A DNA stretch of 64,000 nucleotides from Spodoptera frugiperda (Eukaryota > Arthropoda > Insecta > Lepidoptera > Noctuidae): NCBI RefSeq assembly GCF_023101765.2, contig NC_064225.1, forward strand, positions 4,774,001 to 4,838,000. Direction: 5' to 3'. Below, one piece after another: positions 10,628 through 23,553 of the stretch. The position numbers and the translations under genes were made by a program. A model generated the notes under the pieces. That model searched no databases, was not told the DNA's origin, and saw only the letters and a program-made list of their open reading frames with translations. The number at the start of each line of letters is the position of its first letter. Positions within the stretch are counted from its first letter, which is position 1.

Positions 10628-10974
10628 AATCCCACCCAAAACATAAATGTGAAAGGCTGCCAAGTTCGATAATATTGGAATGCTTCGCCTATAAAAGAAG
10701 TGAGATCTAAATAAGTACCAAGTTCCATACACAGACCTCAGTTAGAAAATGATATAACAAGTTGGCAAGTTTTCTCATACTTTGTTATAAACCTACTAAA
10801 CGCAATGAGTCAACTATAAAATTTTCTATTAAAACTTGCCAAGTTATGGATCATTTTTAACTGAGGTCTGTGTATGGAACTTGGTACTTATTTAGATCAG
10901 CGCCTTTTATAGGCGAAGCATTCCAATATTATCGAACTTGGCAGCCTTTCACATTTATGTTTTGGGTGGGATTT
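10628..10974. mobile_element. Large palindromic MITE, arms of about 118 bp or more
   Basis: AAATCCCACCCAAAACATAA opens the element and its exact complement closes it. The arms 10628-10745 and about 10856-10974 differ by only a handful of bases around AAGAAGTGAG/GGCGCTGA. Weaker pairing (CTTGCCAAG against CTTGGCAAG) continues inward, with about 60 bp of unpaired middle. There is no coding capacity. Target-site duplications are not obvious. High arm identity points to recent insertion or arm homogenisation. Confidence 0.85.
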
Positions 10975-11039
10975 CATTTATTTTTGTAAGGTTTATTTTC
11001 TTTTTTTCTTATTTTACTTTACTTTGACTAAATACAAAC

Positions 11040-11515
11040 CTTCGTAACGAATTTTAGGTCGGTACGACCATTGGAAGATATAGATCATTTATCTTAGGGG
11101 TATGAATTTACACCTTCATTATTTTTAAAACCGACTCACACTTGGCCATTTTCAGATTTTTTCCTTTACCTTGACCTAAAGACCTACCTCCATGCCAAAT
11201 TTCAAGTCAATACGACAATTGGAAGTGGTCTAGGTTTTTGATGAGTGAGTGAGTCAGTCAGTGAGTGTATAGTAAAAATAGCGATTTTCTGACGTCAATA
11301 TCTCAAGACCTACAATAGGTACATTAATGAAATTTTGTATTTTAGATAAGTAAGTAGATCTCGACAGATAATAGAAATTTCATATGCGTAGATAAAATAG
11401 ATTTTGAGTTATAGGTGGGTCGAACTTGGCCCGAAATGGTTCGTGTAATATAACCCACGGCCGGTGTGTCGGTTTTTTGCTCGAACTTGGCGGACACACT
11501 GCCGTGTGTCTAGAT
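11040..11515. repeat. Dispersed-repeat-like block with GAGT microsatellite
   Basis: Paired phrases such as CGGTACGACCATTGGAAG (11060) and CAATACGACAATTGGAAG (11206), plus CCATGCCAAATTTCAAGTC and a TGAGTGAGTGAGTCAGTCAG run at about 11242-11265, are of a type common in moth interspersed repeats. CGAACTTGGC recurs at about 11411 and 11484, echoing the palindromic element just upstream. Confidence 0.45.
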
Positions 11516-11519
11516 ATAA

Positions 11520-13550
11520 CTGATCAAGTAGCAGTGGTCTCTGATAAACCTACACCTTTTAAACGGTAATCTCGAACCCACTTGCCAACTATGGAGATTG
11601 TCAAAGTTCTCTTATCTCCAAGGTCTCCAACTCACTTGCCAACTGTTGAGATTGTCAAACTTCTCTTAAATAAAGGAGGTTCATAGTCTAGTTGATGATG
11701 ATGATGATTTTAACCATTTAACCGCTCACAAATACATATGCGACATATTATGTATATTTTCCGTATCTCTGCCGCTCATGTCGTATTCCTGCGACAGACA
11801 TGCATGATTATTTTTGTTCTATCACACGATTCCTCCTGCTTATTTAGTGTAGATATATTTTTTCAGCTGCGTAATTTATATATTAATACGTGATGCAAAA
11901 ACTTTGGACCGCTATTTACGAAAATTGCGCGGACGTAGGAGCATAAAATTTGGTACACTTATAGTTTATGTGTAGGAGAAGTGAAGAACGCTAATATTTT
12001 TCAAAAATAATGCTTATAAAGTACATTAAATCAATAAATAAAACATTACACACACATGCATAGTATCTGATCGTATTTGACAAAACGTCAAAATCGATAG
12101 ACATTGCGATGATATTGACGTCTCATATGAATAGAGTTTTATAAAAGAGTTTGTTTGAGTTTGAGTTAAATAAAAATTATCCTTGAACGTATGTTAAGTG
12201 GTATTGTAAAATTAAATCGTATATGGTTGAATTTCAACCACTAGGGGACCACTAGTTGATATTTAACTGTTATAGGATTAATTACTATCGGTGAATTCAA
12301 AACTTACGGTAAATTGTAGCTACTTTGTTTATAACTGTACTATGTAATTAAAATATGAAGGTGCACTAATTGTGAGCATTTTTTCTGTGTAATTGATCTC
12401 GTGATTGCGTAAATTGAAAAACTTGACATTCCTAGTTTATTCTCTTTGAGTATAGACTTATATTACGCCTCCCAAAACAGATAGATTCCAATCCTGTGTT
12501 GCACCATTTTTTGGTGGTCTCATTGAATTTGAGAGTAACAGAATAAGGACCGAGATAATTCAAGTCACATCACGCTAAAAAGTTGAAAATAATATTGAAA
12601 AAAAATATATATTCGATATTAAATCTATGTACTACTACTAAAGATACTAACTAATACTGTAGCATGTGGTCCAAATCAATAGTATGTCAAACATTTGTCA
12701 ACAAATCAACATTGTTTGTAAACACAGCATCAAATATCCATTTAAAATTGAACTCAGTATCACAAAAAACTATGCGTATGGAAGGACCAAATAAAATTGG
12801 TCCTTCGGTCCTTTGTCACTTAAAAGGGCTAAAAGCTTGAAGGATAAAAAGCAAAGGTTTTAACTAAAAAGTAGAATGTTTTCAAAACTATTTATCATTA
12901 GATAAAAGTGTTCATTTAACGTACAACTTAGCACTTCTAAATGAGACTCAATTTATTACAGATTTTTAGGGTTCCGAGAACAAATGGTCCTAACCTCGTT
13001 GATAAAAACACAAATACCTACTAAATATTCCTCTATTTTCGCATCAGTCTATTCAACAACAAAAGAATATTATTGCTACTATAAAAATAACCTTAAAATA
13101 ATGTAATTTTCTGACATTTCAAGATATTCCATATTCGTTCTTTTTGACTCCGATTTAATAAAATTGTCTTAATTAAAGTAATATTCAAATTTAGTATACT
13201 GTTTTAGTGATACAGAACCCTTCATTACATTTTTAAATAGCTCCCCAGTATTTTTTAAACACTCAACAAACATATTTCTTTTCGATATCTTTCTAAATTA
13301 GTTACAGGCAGTCGTTTAAAAGAGTTGCGTTATCTGTCTATTTTGTTCCTTGACAAATACATTAAGAAAAGGACACTCTAATAGATTACTTCGAGGTGTA
13401 AATACTTAGTTACTTTCAACACTTCTCACTAGTAGATGATTTGGACTTTCTTGTGGCTCTAGTGATAACGAGCAACTACATTGCAAAGGATTCCTTATTC
13501 AAACCTTGGAACGATGTTATCCTTAGTTATTGGATCTCAATATGAAATCT
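11520..13550. other. No gene seen
   Basis: AT-rich DNA. A short ATG microsatellite lies at about 11694-11712. AGGACCA/TGGTCCT motifs are clustered at 12667-12815. I see no supportable exon. Confidence 0.5.
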
Positions 13551-13554
13551 GAAA

Positions 13555-13650
13555 TCGAACCCAGTATGTAACAATATGGTCCCCCCTATTACATTTGACT
13601 CATATTAACATAACAGGTGAAAAGTAGGTATCACATGTATCTGTGATTAC
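13555..13650 (+). mobile_element. Decayed family D SINE body
   Basis: CCCAGTATGTAACAATATGG, CCCCCTATTACATTTGACT and AGGTGAAAAGTAGGTATC match the body of family D in plus orientation. The tRNA-like head is missing. Confidence 0.5.
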
Positions 13651-13693
13651 CTATTCATGTAAAACGTTATGCTGTGTCAACATTAACATCAAT

Positions 13694-13894
13694 TCGACTG
13701 CACGGTTGGTGCGGTGACTGGGCAACTGACTGCTGCGCAACGGGTAGCGGGTTCGATTCCACGGAGCAACTCTTTGTGTGATCCACAAATTGTTGTTTCG
13801 GGTCTGGGTGTAATGTGTATGTGAACTTGTAAGTTTGTAAACGCACCCACGACACAGGAGAAAATCCTGGTGTGGGGCAACGTTTTTTTTTTTT
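13694..13894 (+). mobile_element. tRNA-derived SINE, family B, full length
   Basis: The head contains an A-box-like TTGGTGCGGTGACTGGGC at about 13705 and a B-box GGGTTCGATTCC at 13749-13760, the internal Pol III promoter of tRNA-derived SINEs. The body reads AACTCTTTGTGTGATCCAC, GGGTCTGGGTGTAATG, GTTTGTAAACGCACCCACG and GGTGTGGGGCAACG, and ends in a T/A homopolymer tail. It is the best copy of the family in the window and the reference for the others. Confidence 0.85.
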
Positions 13895-13904
13895 AAAAAA
13901 AAAT

Positions 13905-13980
13905 GACCACAGCTGACCAAAGGACTCTTATAGCACGCAGAAGGTTTGAGCATAAATCACCACGCTTGCTCAATGCAGGT
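13905..13980 (+). mobile_element. LINE tail relic
   Basis: CCACAGCTGACCAAAGGACTC, split by divergence, is followed by CACGCAGAAGGTTTGAGCAT, AAATCACCACGCTTGCTC and AATGCAGGTTG. The block GAAGGTTTGAGCATAAAT also occurs at 63120. It is a fragment of a common moth LINE. Confidence 0.5.
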
Positions 13981-14095
13981 TGTATAAATAAGCTATATTC
14001 CTAAACGTTGTATCACACAAAACTCACTCCACCAAATAAGTAAAGAATCAAAGGTCGTACTCACAATGGTTGTTTCAATCGCAACAAATGTTCAG

Positions 14096-14282
14096 ATTTG
14101 GTAGCGACATTGCAATATGAAACACTTTATTCACGTCTCCGCCACTACCAGCAACGTGACTGCAACCTTAGACATTTCACGACTAGACGGAGTGGTGAGA
14201 TATTGCAAAATACACCATATAACATCAGGCTTGATTTCCTGAAGACAGTCAATACGCGTTTAGCTTCCACCATCTGCTTATG
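14096..14282 (+). CDS. Candidate exon, unrecognised
   Basis: An open plus-strand block lies between CAAATGTTCAG (possible acceptor) and CTTAT/GTAAGT at about 14282 (good donor). It would encode about 62 residues rich in R, L and T (YSRLRHYQQRDCN, then RLDFLKTVNTRLAS). On the opposite strand a GTGAGT donor lies at about 14062, so an untranslated minus-strand exon is an equally valid reading. No family is recognised. Confidence 0.2.
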
Positions 14283-14289
14283 TAAGTTA

Positions 14290-16465
14290 ATAGTATATTG
14301 AGGCCTTAATGAGTAGGCGCAGAGGAAACTTCTTTATTATGTGGGGAACTTAATATATTAAGTAATTAAAGTTTCAGTTTATATAAATATGGATACTTAA
14401 TGGAAAGTTCATCATTAGCTATTAACCAATCACACACCAATCGTCTTTAATTTGACGTGATTTAAAAGTTTATCCAATTTTTCAAAACAAATGATATCTT
14501 GTGAATATATGTGATATTAAAACTACAGGTTATATGTTTTACTACAATTATACCTTGTTATTCTATTCCAATTCATCAAAACTAAAACTTAAACTAACAT
14601 TATGTCATCAGCCTCTCAATAAATAAAATAATACTAAACACATCTTCGAAACAAGCGCAGACATCAATAGGTCAACATTCCCAGTACAAAGCGACGAGCC
14701 GTTCGCAGTCAAAACAATCGAAGATCGTCCGTCAGTAACCTCGTGCCGGTTAAGATAGATACTACATTTAGCAATGGTGTGCAGCGAATTTGCGACTTAA
14801 TGGTGTTAATGAAATTATTTTAACGCGTCTTGCGATTGATTGCGATTTGTCGCTGTCAAAACAATATAAAGATTGAATTTATAAACGGCATAGTTAGGAA
14901 ATGCATTTTCCATTTTAACACTAGCAAAAAAATATCTCTTTCGAATTGGATACCAAAATATACAATTGTAACATTTTCAATGAACCTAGAAATAAAGTCA
15001 GTGTATATGACAAAAAAGAAATACTTAAATTGAAACCTGTCAGCTACATTTCATTTAAAACTCTGCTTCCCTGCCTAGCATTTATTAAATATAAAGCCAG
15101 AGCTATCTACCTAATGTTAAGGCACCAATAATTAAAGTAAAACGTCTTCACAAATTTTATTCGCGTGTTCATCATTGCTAAATAACATACAATTCCTCAC
15201 ACAATCAACCTTCTAGCGAACCGTGTGGGAATAAGATAAATTATAATCTATCAATAAACTTTACTATCGGACTAAATACTTAGCATTCCAAAGATGACTA
15301 GACCTAACAGAATCCTTTTATGAGCGTGACTCAGTAATAAAATTCATCTCTAATAGTAGTGTAGTGTGTATTAATCCTTATCGTATGTACTAAACTATGT
15401 CTTAGAATTTATGGCTTGCGTACCTAAGGACTCAAATGCAAATATTGTTTACACCTTCATGATGTGTTTATTGAATTTGATAAGACAAACTAAACTTTAG
15501 TCGACTAGTGATAGAAATTAATAACTCGAATCGAATTTTTAATTAATTGTACGTGATTTCAAAAAAAAATCTTAATCCACAGATTTTGGATTATCACAAC
15601 CCAAAATCTGTAAGTACAGATTGAGGAAGCAACACTCCTCAATCTGTAACATATTTCTATCTATAACATATAAATAGCATAATTATCTGTAATATAAGTT
15701 TGATGATAAAATTTATGGAATCCGTGACTACTTAAGTAATGTATAGTTACACTTATAACCAGATAAAGAAGCATTAGATTATAATGATCATTAAACACTA
15801 CACAGACACATTAATCACTTTGAAATATATTTAAATCCATTGTACCTATAACTTATTGGATTTAGAGATCACTTGTCCTGAGCCGCTAATCTTGTCTTCA
15901 CACAACAAATAGAAAATAACAATCTAATGCCTTAATTAGATCTATCTTGAGATACAATAATTTTGTTTAAGTCCTAGTCCTAAATTACGACTAAGGACCA
16001 AAAATAAATTAATATTGTTGGTCCTTAAGTCCGCTAATATTTATGGATTTTGTACATTGTAATTGTACGATATCTCTCTCACAATTATTGAAAGATAATA
16101 TAATTAATAATAATTAAACATTGCTATTTAAATATTAAATATGAAGTCCCAATTTCTCGATCCAGTCCATCAAAAAGTAGTATTCTATAATTTTCAATCT
16201 CAATAAAAGCGCGTTGTTTAGTTTTGTGTTAGGCCTTTGATGAAAATGTCCATCTCTTATTACAATATCCTTTAATATTCATTCAATTATAGACAAATCA
16301 CAATAATATTTACAAATCCACTTCCAGCACTTGTTTCTAAGTGGCCTAATGCACTAGCTCAGCATAACTAGAGCAGATAGATAAGCTGCGTCCTTCGCAC
16401 GGTTAGCACCAGACATGTGGGCATTAAACACTGCAGGCGTACTTTAGGATTGTTACATACATTGG
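14290..16465. other. No gene seen; hairpin pair inside
   Basis: AT-rich. A CpG-richer patch at about 14686-14760 (CGACGAGCCGTTCGCAG, CCGTCAGTAACC) could be a weak promoter but has no exon attached. The hairpin pair at 15580-15648 is listed separately. Confidence 0.45.
15580..15648. repeat. Two adjacent short hairpins
   Basis: CAGATTTTGG (15580-15589) pairs with CCAAAATCTG (15601-15610). Directly after it TACAGATTGAGGA (15615-15627) pairs perfectly with TCCTCAATCTGTA (15636-15648) across an 8-nt loop. Both stems start with CAGATT. Confidence 0.7.
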
Positions 16466-16469
16466 TAAA

Positions 16470-16660
16470 TGTGATTGTATCACATCAACAGCCGGTGATA
16501 GTTCTCTTCTGGACTATAGATATCCTCTAATTCTGTTTGCTATGACCTCTACTCGTAGTTTACGTTTGGTAGGTTGGTTGGCAATCGCAGTTTTAAAGGT
16601 TCATGTTTATCAAAGAGTGTTGCTGTCTTTAAGAACGGTCTAGTCGGCAGCTAAGTTGGA
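16470..16660 (+). mobile_element. LINE fragment
   Basis: GATTGTATCACATCAACAGC, CTCTTCTGGACTATAGATA, TTTGCTATGACCTCTACTCG and GTTGGTTGGCAATCGCAG are in the order seen in common lepidopteran LINE-derived repeats. It is heavily decayed with no open frame. Confidence 0.45.
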
Positions 16661-17217
16661 TGGATGATACCAATCAGTGGTGGAAAAGCACCCCGAAATT
16701 TATACGGGAACAAAAAGGATTATAACTACTTTAAGGCGAATTTTACTATACTCGCAGAAAGAGTAGGGATGTTGACAAATGCATTGTATTTAGCCATCAC
16801 TACACAGTGATTGTATAGTTATTGTTTTCATTTTATTGAAATCTAATACATACCAAACAGAGATATCTACTAAATACAATACATATCAAAAAGCATGTTT
16901 TATATCAAAAAGCCCTACTATCACTATGCACCATTAATCAGTGTGTGGCAAGTCTAATACACATGCACTTGTTATTGTCATATGATAGGTTTATGGCAGT
17001 TCTATTGATAAATAGCATCGTTTTATGTATGAATGACTCATTGTGCTAACTATGCTAGAAATTTCACAGAAGCCGTGTGGTCTTATGAACATTACGTGAG
17101 CCAGTTACGTAATGTTTGTTATCAAACATTAGATAAAAATATTATGGTAATACTTTTCTTAGTGTCTGTTGAACATGGGTATATATACAAATATAAGCGG
17201 CGAACTACGGAAACATG

Positions 17218-17334
17218 TTTTTTTTAACGTTGCCCTACTAGGGTCTAGGGTTGTCTCCTGTGTCGTGGGTGCGTTGACAAACATACAATTTTGGCAGCCT
17301 GTTGCCCAGCCACCACGCCAATCGTGCAATCTCC
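17218..17334 (-). mobile_element. Family B SINE with central deletion
   Basis: In reverse orientation the head (GATTGGCGTGGTGGCTGGGC) and the tail (CAACGCACCCACGACACAGG and GGGCAACG) are present. The segment from just after the A box through the B box and mid-body is absent, joining GGCTGCC directly to the TTGTATGTTTG block. Without a B box it should not support Pol III transcription. Confidence 0.75.
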
Positions 17335-17339
17335 ACAAA

Positions 17340-20240
17340 TCTTACAGAACCAGAGTCAGAAGCAATCAAATAATAATCATTCATTACATCAACTGTCTTA
17401 CAATCTCTATTGAACAAATAAGTAAGTAACATCACTGAGTTACTCATACTAAAACCAATACTCCAACCAAAAATAACGAGCAAGAAACTGCATCACATTA
17501 CATCAAAGAGTATTACAATATCTGTCACTACTATTTTAAATCATGTTACAAAAATGTTACAAATTATCATCACCCGTCTATTTTGTAACCGATCTACTAG
17601 TTCTCATTGATATAACTACTTAAAGCATACTTCCCTTCAATACAAGGGTCCATACAATAGTTACAAAGGATAAATAGATCCTCTTCTATTGAGCTGAATG
17701 TATAAAGTATGTTAACAACTTTAAAAACACGATGAAATGTGTACCTGGACAAAAGATTGTACTCTCAAGAGAAGTAAGGGAGACGGTTCGCTATAATATC
17801 ATATCAATTTAATTTCTGCAATCTAAATATCCTTGGTCTTGAAATATGATTGGCTTGGGATGTGAAATAAACAATAACAAACACTAAAAAGACTAACTGT
17901 ACACAAAGAATAACTTAAAGGAAAATCTAACAAATCTTGTAGTTTTAATATAAAAGAAAAATATTACTAACATTATACTAGAGCACCAAAATATGACACG
18001 TAAAGAAACAGCAGCCGATGAAATAATATTAGAATTTAAACCAAAAATATTGTAAAGCAACAAAACATCTCCCAATTTCGGTTGCCTTACAACCGAAAGA
18101 TACTCGTGCTTGCAAAACTGTAGACAATAGAAGCACACAGGAAATAATATAGCCGTTTTTGTTACAACTCTGTTCCTTACAAACTGTATTGAAGTTTAGT
18201 CAAGAGTATAATAAAGATATAATATAGAAAGTTTGGAGTTATTGTAAACCGGTTTAAAGACGTTATTATGTTATTTGATACTTGACTCAATAGAGGATAT
18301 TAAGAGCTGTCTACAATATAAAAAGATTATTCAATTAAATTGAGTGTGACGGTGTAGTCTCAGAAATTTGGTTATTTCTATGTGATCCTTACGTACGATG
18401 ACTTTAGATCCGCGTAGTTGTAATAAAATGAATATTTTTCTGAGTCTGAGTATTACATTTACGACAGATTTGGGGTGGCTAATTCAGATTCCGATGTTTT
18501 AATGTTCATAATTTGTCACCTGAATAAAACTAACGTATCTGTTTAAAATATGTAGGTAAAAAGCCTACTAGTATATTTATGGTTTTAAGAACATCAATCT
18601 ACATATATAGCTAGCCTAGGTCGTTAATTTCAAAGAATACTCGAAACATCGAGCAGTTGCAAGTCAATCAAATATTAAAAAATGTAATAAACCTATTCGC
18701 AAAACGAATACTTAAAAGCAAAATATCCATACTGTGTATTAACATTTCAGACCAATGAAGTAAGAATTATCATAATACGACGCTAAGTAGAAACAACTAG
18801 TAGAAGATAGAGTAATTCCACGTATTTAATAAGGTACAAACAAGTACTAATGCTTTCATAAGAACGAAATTATATAAGTCTGGATATCGATTAAGAACTA
18901 GTTTTCCATGTAGTCTCGTGTTGGGACTCGGTGGCATTGAAAGCGGAGGGAATAAACAGTAAATTCTGTAGTTAATAGAGAGAACTGCAAATACATAAGT
19001 GATTACATATGCTATGAACGCTTTTTTTCCAAATTAATGAAATGCAACATCAATCAGTTCACAATATTAGAGATATAGAATACACGTGAAAATTATATAA
19101 CTAAAAAAATGGAATTACACTTTGCCCAAAACGAAACAGGGATCAAAGGACCACGTGCTCGACTCTCACATTTACGACTAAACCAAGCAATGAATAACTC
19201 GCTGGCAATCGAACCAAGTAACTAAGAATTTCTAATTCGTATCCAATGATAGACAATTTGTATTCTGCATAATTTCACCTCAATTCTCACTTACCGGTAA
19301 GGGAAATCTGAGATTAACCTTAAATAACCTGTAATCGCTTAATAACAGATACATGTATAAACTTTTTGAGGAAACAGCTGTCGAATGGAGCATTCTGTTC
19401 TGTACAGCTTTCCGAAACTGGCTTTATATACCTACTTATAAAATAAATTGGGTGCAGTTAAACCAAATGACCGCAAATTGAGATTTTTATAACGTCAAAT
19501 TGTGAGTGGGAGTAGAAATTAATGAGTTCGAATTTATTTAAATACGAATAAGAAGTTTATTCGGATTTCACTGCTGTTTAAACGTCTTAGAGTAGGTGAA
19601 CTTATAATAATAAATGAATTCATTGTACTATGTATTTGCAAACATATTATAGGTACAACTATTTCTTATACGCCTCGTAACTAAGGAAATGATCACGCTT
19701 AAAAAATAATATCATCAATTTAATTAAATAACAACGATTAATTACAAATTACAGTGAGCCATTCTATCGTACACAATCAAAGCTACCCAAAGGACCAAAA
19801 ATGCAAAAGGACCAGAAAAAGATGACGATCGGGCCCCCATAATTTTTACAAGGCAATCGTTGCTTGGGAAAATCCTTCATCTCTCTCACACAATGGGCGG
19901 GGCTTCGTAAGCATTTAATCACATACATACATTATAATTACCGGTTGATCTTTCTTACCTGAGTGATTAAAGGTAAGCGTCAATGTTTCGAGTTTTTCGA
20001 TATACGTTTTTTTAAACTGATTTATACTAATTGTTTCCTTGAGTTGGGGGCTTAAGTATGGGGCTGAGATAAAATTATGTGAAGGGATTGATGTGTTAAT
20101 AATACTGTAATTGTGTACTTAAAAGTAAATTATGCTGTAAGGTTGTTACGTCTGTTTTATTGTAAAACGCGTTTGAACATAGCTTTCGAGCTTTCGCGAC
20201 CGAAAAATCGAGATATAATTCAATTCGAGATGATATTTGA
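17340..20240. other. No gene seen
   Basis: AT-rich, apparently single-copy DNA. No exon, repeat family or structured element could be supported. Confidence 0.5.
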
Positions 20241-20244
20241 ATAT

Positions 20245-20333
20245 GGGTGTCATGTGTATGTGAACTTGTATGTTTGTAAATGCACCCACGACACAGGAGA
20301 AAATCCTAGTGCGAAGGCAAAGTTTAAAAATAA
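20245..20333 (+). mobile_element. Family B SINE, 3' half
   Basis: GGTGTCATGTGTATGTGAAC, TTGTATGTTTGTAAATGCAC and CACAGGAGAAAATCCTAGTG match the second half of the 13694 copy. It is 5'-truncated and ends in an A-rich stretch. Confidence 0.75.
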
Positions 20334-20334
20334 A

Positions 20335-23300
20335 TAGATTAGAAATTCACAGTTCACAAAATTCTTCATATTAAATTATTGTTCATATTAATCCTTAAAA
20401 CAATATTCCGACCTCTATAAACATTAATTAAGGTCACATAATACATCAAAAGCGTCATATCGAATGAAATTTAAATTGAAAACAGAACAAAGAATTTAGA
20501 TTCACTGGAAGAGACAAAAGACGCGCGCTATCGAATCGAGCCACTTCGTTTAATTATAGGTTAAATATAAACTTGGTATTAACGAAGATTATCGAGCCAA
20601 GTTCTGCCGGCAATGTTTCTTGTCTTATCTGTGCTATTGTGAATCTGTGGTTGAGCCTGTAAGATTGTTTATGAAGTCAGTTAATTAGGTGTTCGGAATA
20701 TTGAGGGCAGAATATTTTTGGTTTAGTTTGATGAGATTTTTTATGACAAGTCCCGCTTTTTTTGATAATGAGGAATTTGTGTGTGAGTTTTATATTAACT
20801 GGGTTAGATTTTTAGGTCTATATTTAGTGTGGCTTGATAGATAATTGACGATTGTTGTTTTAAGAATGTTGCGCCTTAGGAATGGTTTCCATTTTTAAGA
20901 AGCGTATTTTTATGGACTTTATACTTCTCAAAGCTGAAGCATTTATTACAATTAAACCATAAATGCGTACAATTGAAATATCAACAAATTAAGATATAAA
21001 TAATAACTGTCAGTCTGTCCGTCAATGAAGCTAGGGACTCGTAAGTTATTAACAGATTTATTGACGTCTAGTTTTCTTGAAATCAGTCTAAACGTTAAAC
21101 ACAACAAACACACCAGTAACTTTCTATTCATAATAATTGGATACTTATAGAAAACGTATTAGATATTGAAATAGTAGTGAAAATCGTAATTTTACAATTA
21201 ACACTTTAGCTGCGACGTTGCCACTGCCTGTTGACGCGCGATAACCCGCCGCCGCTCAAATGCACTATTCTTATGAATAGGGCTGCTTTATCAAGTGGGG
21301 ATTTTAAGAGTAAATTTTTTTCGTATCTTTTGTCAACTTATTGTGTTAAAAATAAGAAAATCTCTACATACAATGTTAACGTTTTGAGATACTTTTTAAT
21401 GATATTGTTCTGGAAAGATAAGAGTAATTTATAGAATATTAATAGGTTTGTACTTTGTAGACAAAATCAAATAGACGGTTGATTAAATGCACTAAGTAAT
21501 AAATTTAAATACAGTAAGCCATACCTATAACCTATTTGAAACAATAAAACCTTAAATACGATAAATATTTGAGGTTTTATTGTGTATATGTTTTATTTAC
21601 ACCTATACATATTTCTTATGAATATTATTATTTGATTCACAAACTATTGGTCGATTAAAAAATCCTAGAGTCTACCAGCCCTGTTTTCTAACACTCAACA
21701 CATCAACCGTCTGCACCGACTTCAATAACTGTTGCTTTGTGTCGTCAGAATTTATACAGCATTGTCGCGAACACGACATTCTTTGCACAATACTGTCCTT
21801 ACCATCATAACATTGTGGTCTTACTTCAAAGAATAGGTAGACTGAATGACCTTGTAAATCTATGTTTCGTAATAATATTATTTGTATAGAATGGTCATGC
21901 AATGTACTAAAATACCTATATAAAGTATAGGTAGCTAACAAGGTACCTACTTCAGATTTGTGATCATCACAATATGTCTAAAATAAACAAAAAAAAACAA
22001 TATGAAAGCTCCCATTTTAACAGGGCATCCTACCCATTAAAAATCCACCCAACGGTATCTAGAATCTTTTCAGATATTATCGATGCTTGTGAGGGTATAC
22101 CAGGCATGCATAAATACGTAAACATTAAAAATTAATTAATACAAAACTCATATAATTTTGCATAATAATGAAAAAAGCCTTGTGGTCCTTTTGGTATTGG
22201 TGTGTGGTCCTTCTATCCGCGGATCTCAAATACCATTGAAGAATATTTATTCATTAATTTCGAAGTAAAGTATGTAAATAAATACTCTATTGGATATTTT
22301 AATTACAAAATTTGCCTGTCGAGGAATCAAGCTTCGGTTACTATTTCAAATTGTATTTTATTCTCATTCAAACTAACATAACTATAAGTAATGAAAACAA
22401 AATATAAGCTCTTAAGGGAAATTTATTCAAAATAAGGGACATTCTCTAAGACGCAAAGAGTTATCCAAAGAACCATTTCAAGAACATTGAAAAGGACCAA
22501 AGGACCACTTCGTACCTTTGCAACATTGCACTAAAAATAGGAATGTCAAAACATCAACGTAGGAATGTCTTTACTGGCAACAAGGCAACTTCAAAGTAGG
22601 AAACTTCTCAGGAAAGCTAAAGAAGTAAAATAATACCCTTTACACTGGGCAAATGAATACATATGCAAATTATGTCAACTAAGACTAGGCTTAACTTTGC
22701 GAAGCTAAAAGTAAATGTATGTGTTTATCTATCCTGTAACTATGTAAGTACTACGTAGTAGGTAATAATCCAACTATACTCGCCTATTCACATAATATAT
22801 GTTTTATTGAAAAAATACACATGAATAAATTTAATTAAACAAAGTCAAAATCATTTATTTCAATTAGACAGAGAAGGCAAACGTTATTTGAATTGCAGAC
22901 TTACATAGGGAATAATGTTTTAATCAAAAAAGGTATAGACAGAAATCATACATATACAATACAACTCTCTTTCCTCAGTTACTTTACGAATCCCATCTAA
23001 TGATAAGGTGAATCTATTGCCACATACAGTTCCAGACTCTATAATAATACTGAGACCTTTACTCTAACAGAAAAAACAAGCACCATTGCAATTAAAAAAC
23101 CAACACTACATTCACTGCATTGAACAACCACAAAAAAAAACGCAAAATAAAATCGCATACCAACGGTAGATTATACATTTATACCACACACAGCCAACTC
23201 GAAGCAAGTCTAAACGCTATTTAACAGAAACCAGTTGTATCGTAAAACGCCTCAATTTAAGAACATCAAGTCTCATGATGAGTCACTTAAGCACTAAGGA

Positions 23301-23478
23301 TACATAACGGTCTTTAGATCCGACTCTCCGACTATTGAGTATCGAATGTCAATGCGATAATTACATCAATTTTATATAAAGACTAAAGCATAATGTTTTC
23401 ATAAACAGTAGTCTGGGTTATGTTAACTTTTCATGTTTAGGGAGGCTTTGCTGTAATCCCTATTATCAAAACGTTATA
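20335..23478. other. No gene seen; one hairpin
   Basis: AT-rich. An 18-bp hairpin with one mismatch lies at 21541-21558 and 21566-21583 (ACAATAAAACCT against AGGTTTTATTGT). AGGACCA/TGGTCCT motifs are clustered at 22186-22510. A minus-strand open frame at 21672-21941 is Cys-containing but unrecognised. Confidence 0.5.
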
Positions 23479-23479
23479 T

Positions 23480-23551
23480 TTTTTGAGGGAAGAAAATCAT
23501 CTAATGACATCTTCCACATTGGTTGAGGAGAAAGAGAGAGAGAGTTTCAGA
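23480..23551 (-). mobile_element. Family A 3' end fragment
   Basis: TTTTTTGAGGGAAGAAAATC, CATCTTCCACATTGGTTGAG and AGAGAGAGTTTCAGA are the tail of family A in reverse, cut off where a second copy begins. Confidence 0.65.
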
Positions 23552-23553
23552 TC

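Noticed and set aside
13700..13765. tRNA gene at the A/B box pair
   Set aside because: The head does not form a complete cloverleaf with acceptor ends and is followed by the SINE body, so it is a SINE promoter, not a tRNA gene. The same applies to the family D heads at 8100, 29340 and 42900.
13651..13953. Three overlapping minus-strand frames of 62-100 residues
   Set aside because: They lie across the family B SINE and its tail on the opposite strand; SINE DNA, not a gene.
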